Below, piece after piece: positions 20,289 through 20,341 of a stretch of 20,341 nt of DNA. The stretch comes from JAAYYM01 sp964483395 (GTDB taxonomy: Bacteria; Bacillota; Clostridia; Lachnospirales; Lachnospiraceae): positions 1-20,341 of the forward strand of contig CAZABT010000038.1 of NCBI GenBank assembly GCA_964483395.1, written 5' to 3'. The notes under the pieces were generated by a model, which saw nothing but the letters and a program-made list of their open reading frames with translations, was not told the origin of the DNA and searched no databases. Position 1 is the stretch's first letter, and the number at the start of each line of letters is the position of its first letter. The translations under genes and the position numbers were made by a program.

Positions 20289-20341
20289 TGCCCAGAACCG
20301 GAATCGAACCAGTGACACGAGGATTTTCAGTCCTCTGCTCT
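20289..20341 (-). tRNA. tRNA-Phe (GAA), 3' part, cut by the window edge
   Basis: Read on the minus strand, the visible 53 bases start in the D-arm. The anticodon arm is GAGGA-CTGAAAA-TCCTC, with anticodon GAA (phenylalanine). The T-arm is ACTGG-TTCGATT-CCGGT and the acceptor half is TCTGGGC with discriminator A at 20289. CCA is not encoded. About 20 bases of the 5' part, including the acceptor partner (expected GCCCAGA), lie outside the window. Confidence 0.93.

Noticed and set aside
1..20341. CRISPR array, insertion sequence, prophage or toxin-antitoxin system
   Set aside because: No regular spaced repeats, transposase, integrase or phage genes were seen. The AbrB-type protein stands alone, with its own promoter and terminator, so it is not an antitoxin of a MazEF-like pair.

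Overview
The window reads as low-GC Firmicutes DNA, most likely from a spore-forming member of the Clostridia close to Lachnospiraceae. The reasons are the AT-rich intergenic regions, strong AGGAGG-type ribosome binding sites, sigma-A promoters with 17-bp spacers, a methionine T-box, the sporulation pair spmA-spmB, an AbrB regulator, and a DUF5711-type protein typical of Lachnospiraceae. The genus cannot be named from the sequence. A run of 10 N at 4252-4261 shows that this is a draft or metagenome scaffold. Almost everything is on the minus strand; the exceptions are abrB and a DUF885 gene.

Layout, left to right. (1) 1-120: a strong minus-strand promoter firing out of the window, with an inverted repeat around it, and the terminator of the next operon. 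(2) 183-3305: a minus-strand operon of three envelope-type genes: a membrane LysM protein with a possible degenerate MPN-like domain, a DUF5711 membrane protein, and a CvpA-family protein. (3) 3411-5930: metG (methionyl-tRNA synthetase) with its own terminator and promoter and a T-box leader carrying an AUG specifier. metG is interrupted by the N-gap. About 109 bp on each side of the gap encode the same protein segment but have clearly diverged, so the two halves probably come from different alleles or organisms. Linkage of block 2 to the rest is therefore uncertain. (4) 5944-8775: a plus-strand anchored DUF885 protein whose 3' end overlaps a convergent DHH phosphoesterase gene. (5) 8795-10411: spmB and spmA (minus, translationally coupled) divergent from abrB (plus), with a long inverted repeat between them. 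(6) 10441-19792: a dense minus-strand run of eleven genes. From upstream to downstream these are a FAD-dependent UGM-like protein, a polyprenyl-phosphate GT2, a GT-C membrane glycosyltransferase, a DUF308 protein, an HD-domain protein, a guanylate-kinase-like protein, YaaR, HolB, RicT (YaaT), a tRNA m6A methyltransferase (YabB type) and RsmI. (7) 19854-20341: a stand-alone HPt protein and the 3' part of tRNA-Phe with its terminator.

The block yaaR-holB-yaaT-yabB-yabC(rsmI)-abrB-metG follows the order known from Bacillus subtilis. Here abrB is inverted, spmA-spmB, DHH and DUF885 genes sit between abrB and metG, and a possible cell-surface glycan module leads the operon. No CRISPR array, insertion sequence, prophage or unmistakably new system was found. 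The points most worth a second look are the chimeric metG junction, the degenerate MPN-like/LysM protein, the furanose-glycan-like module in a replication/RNA-modification operon, and the inverted repeats at three promoters.
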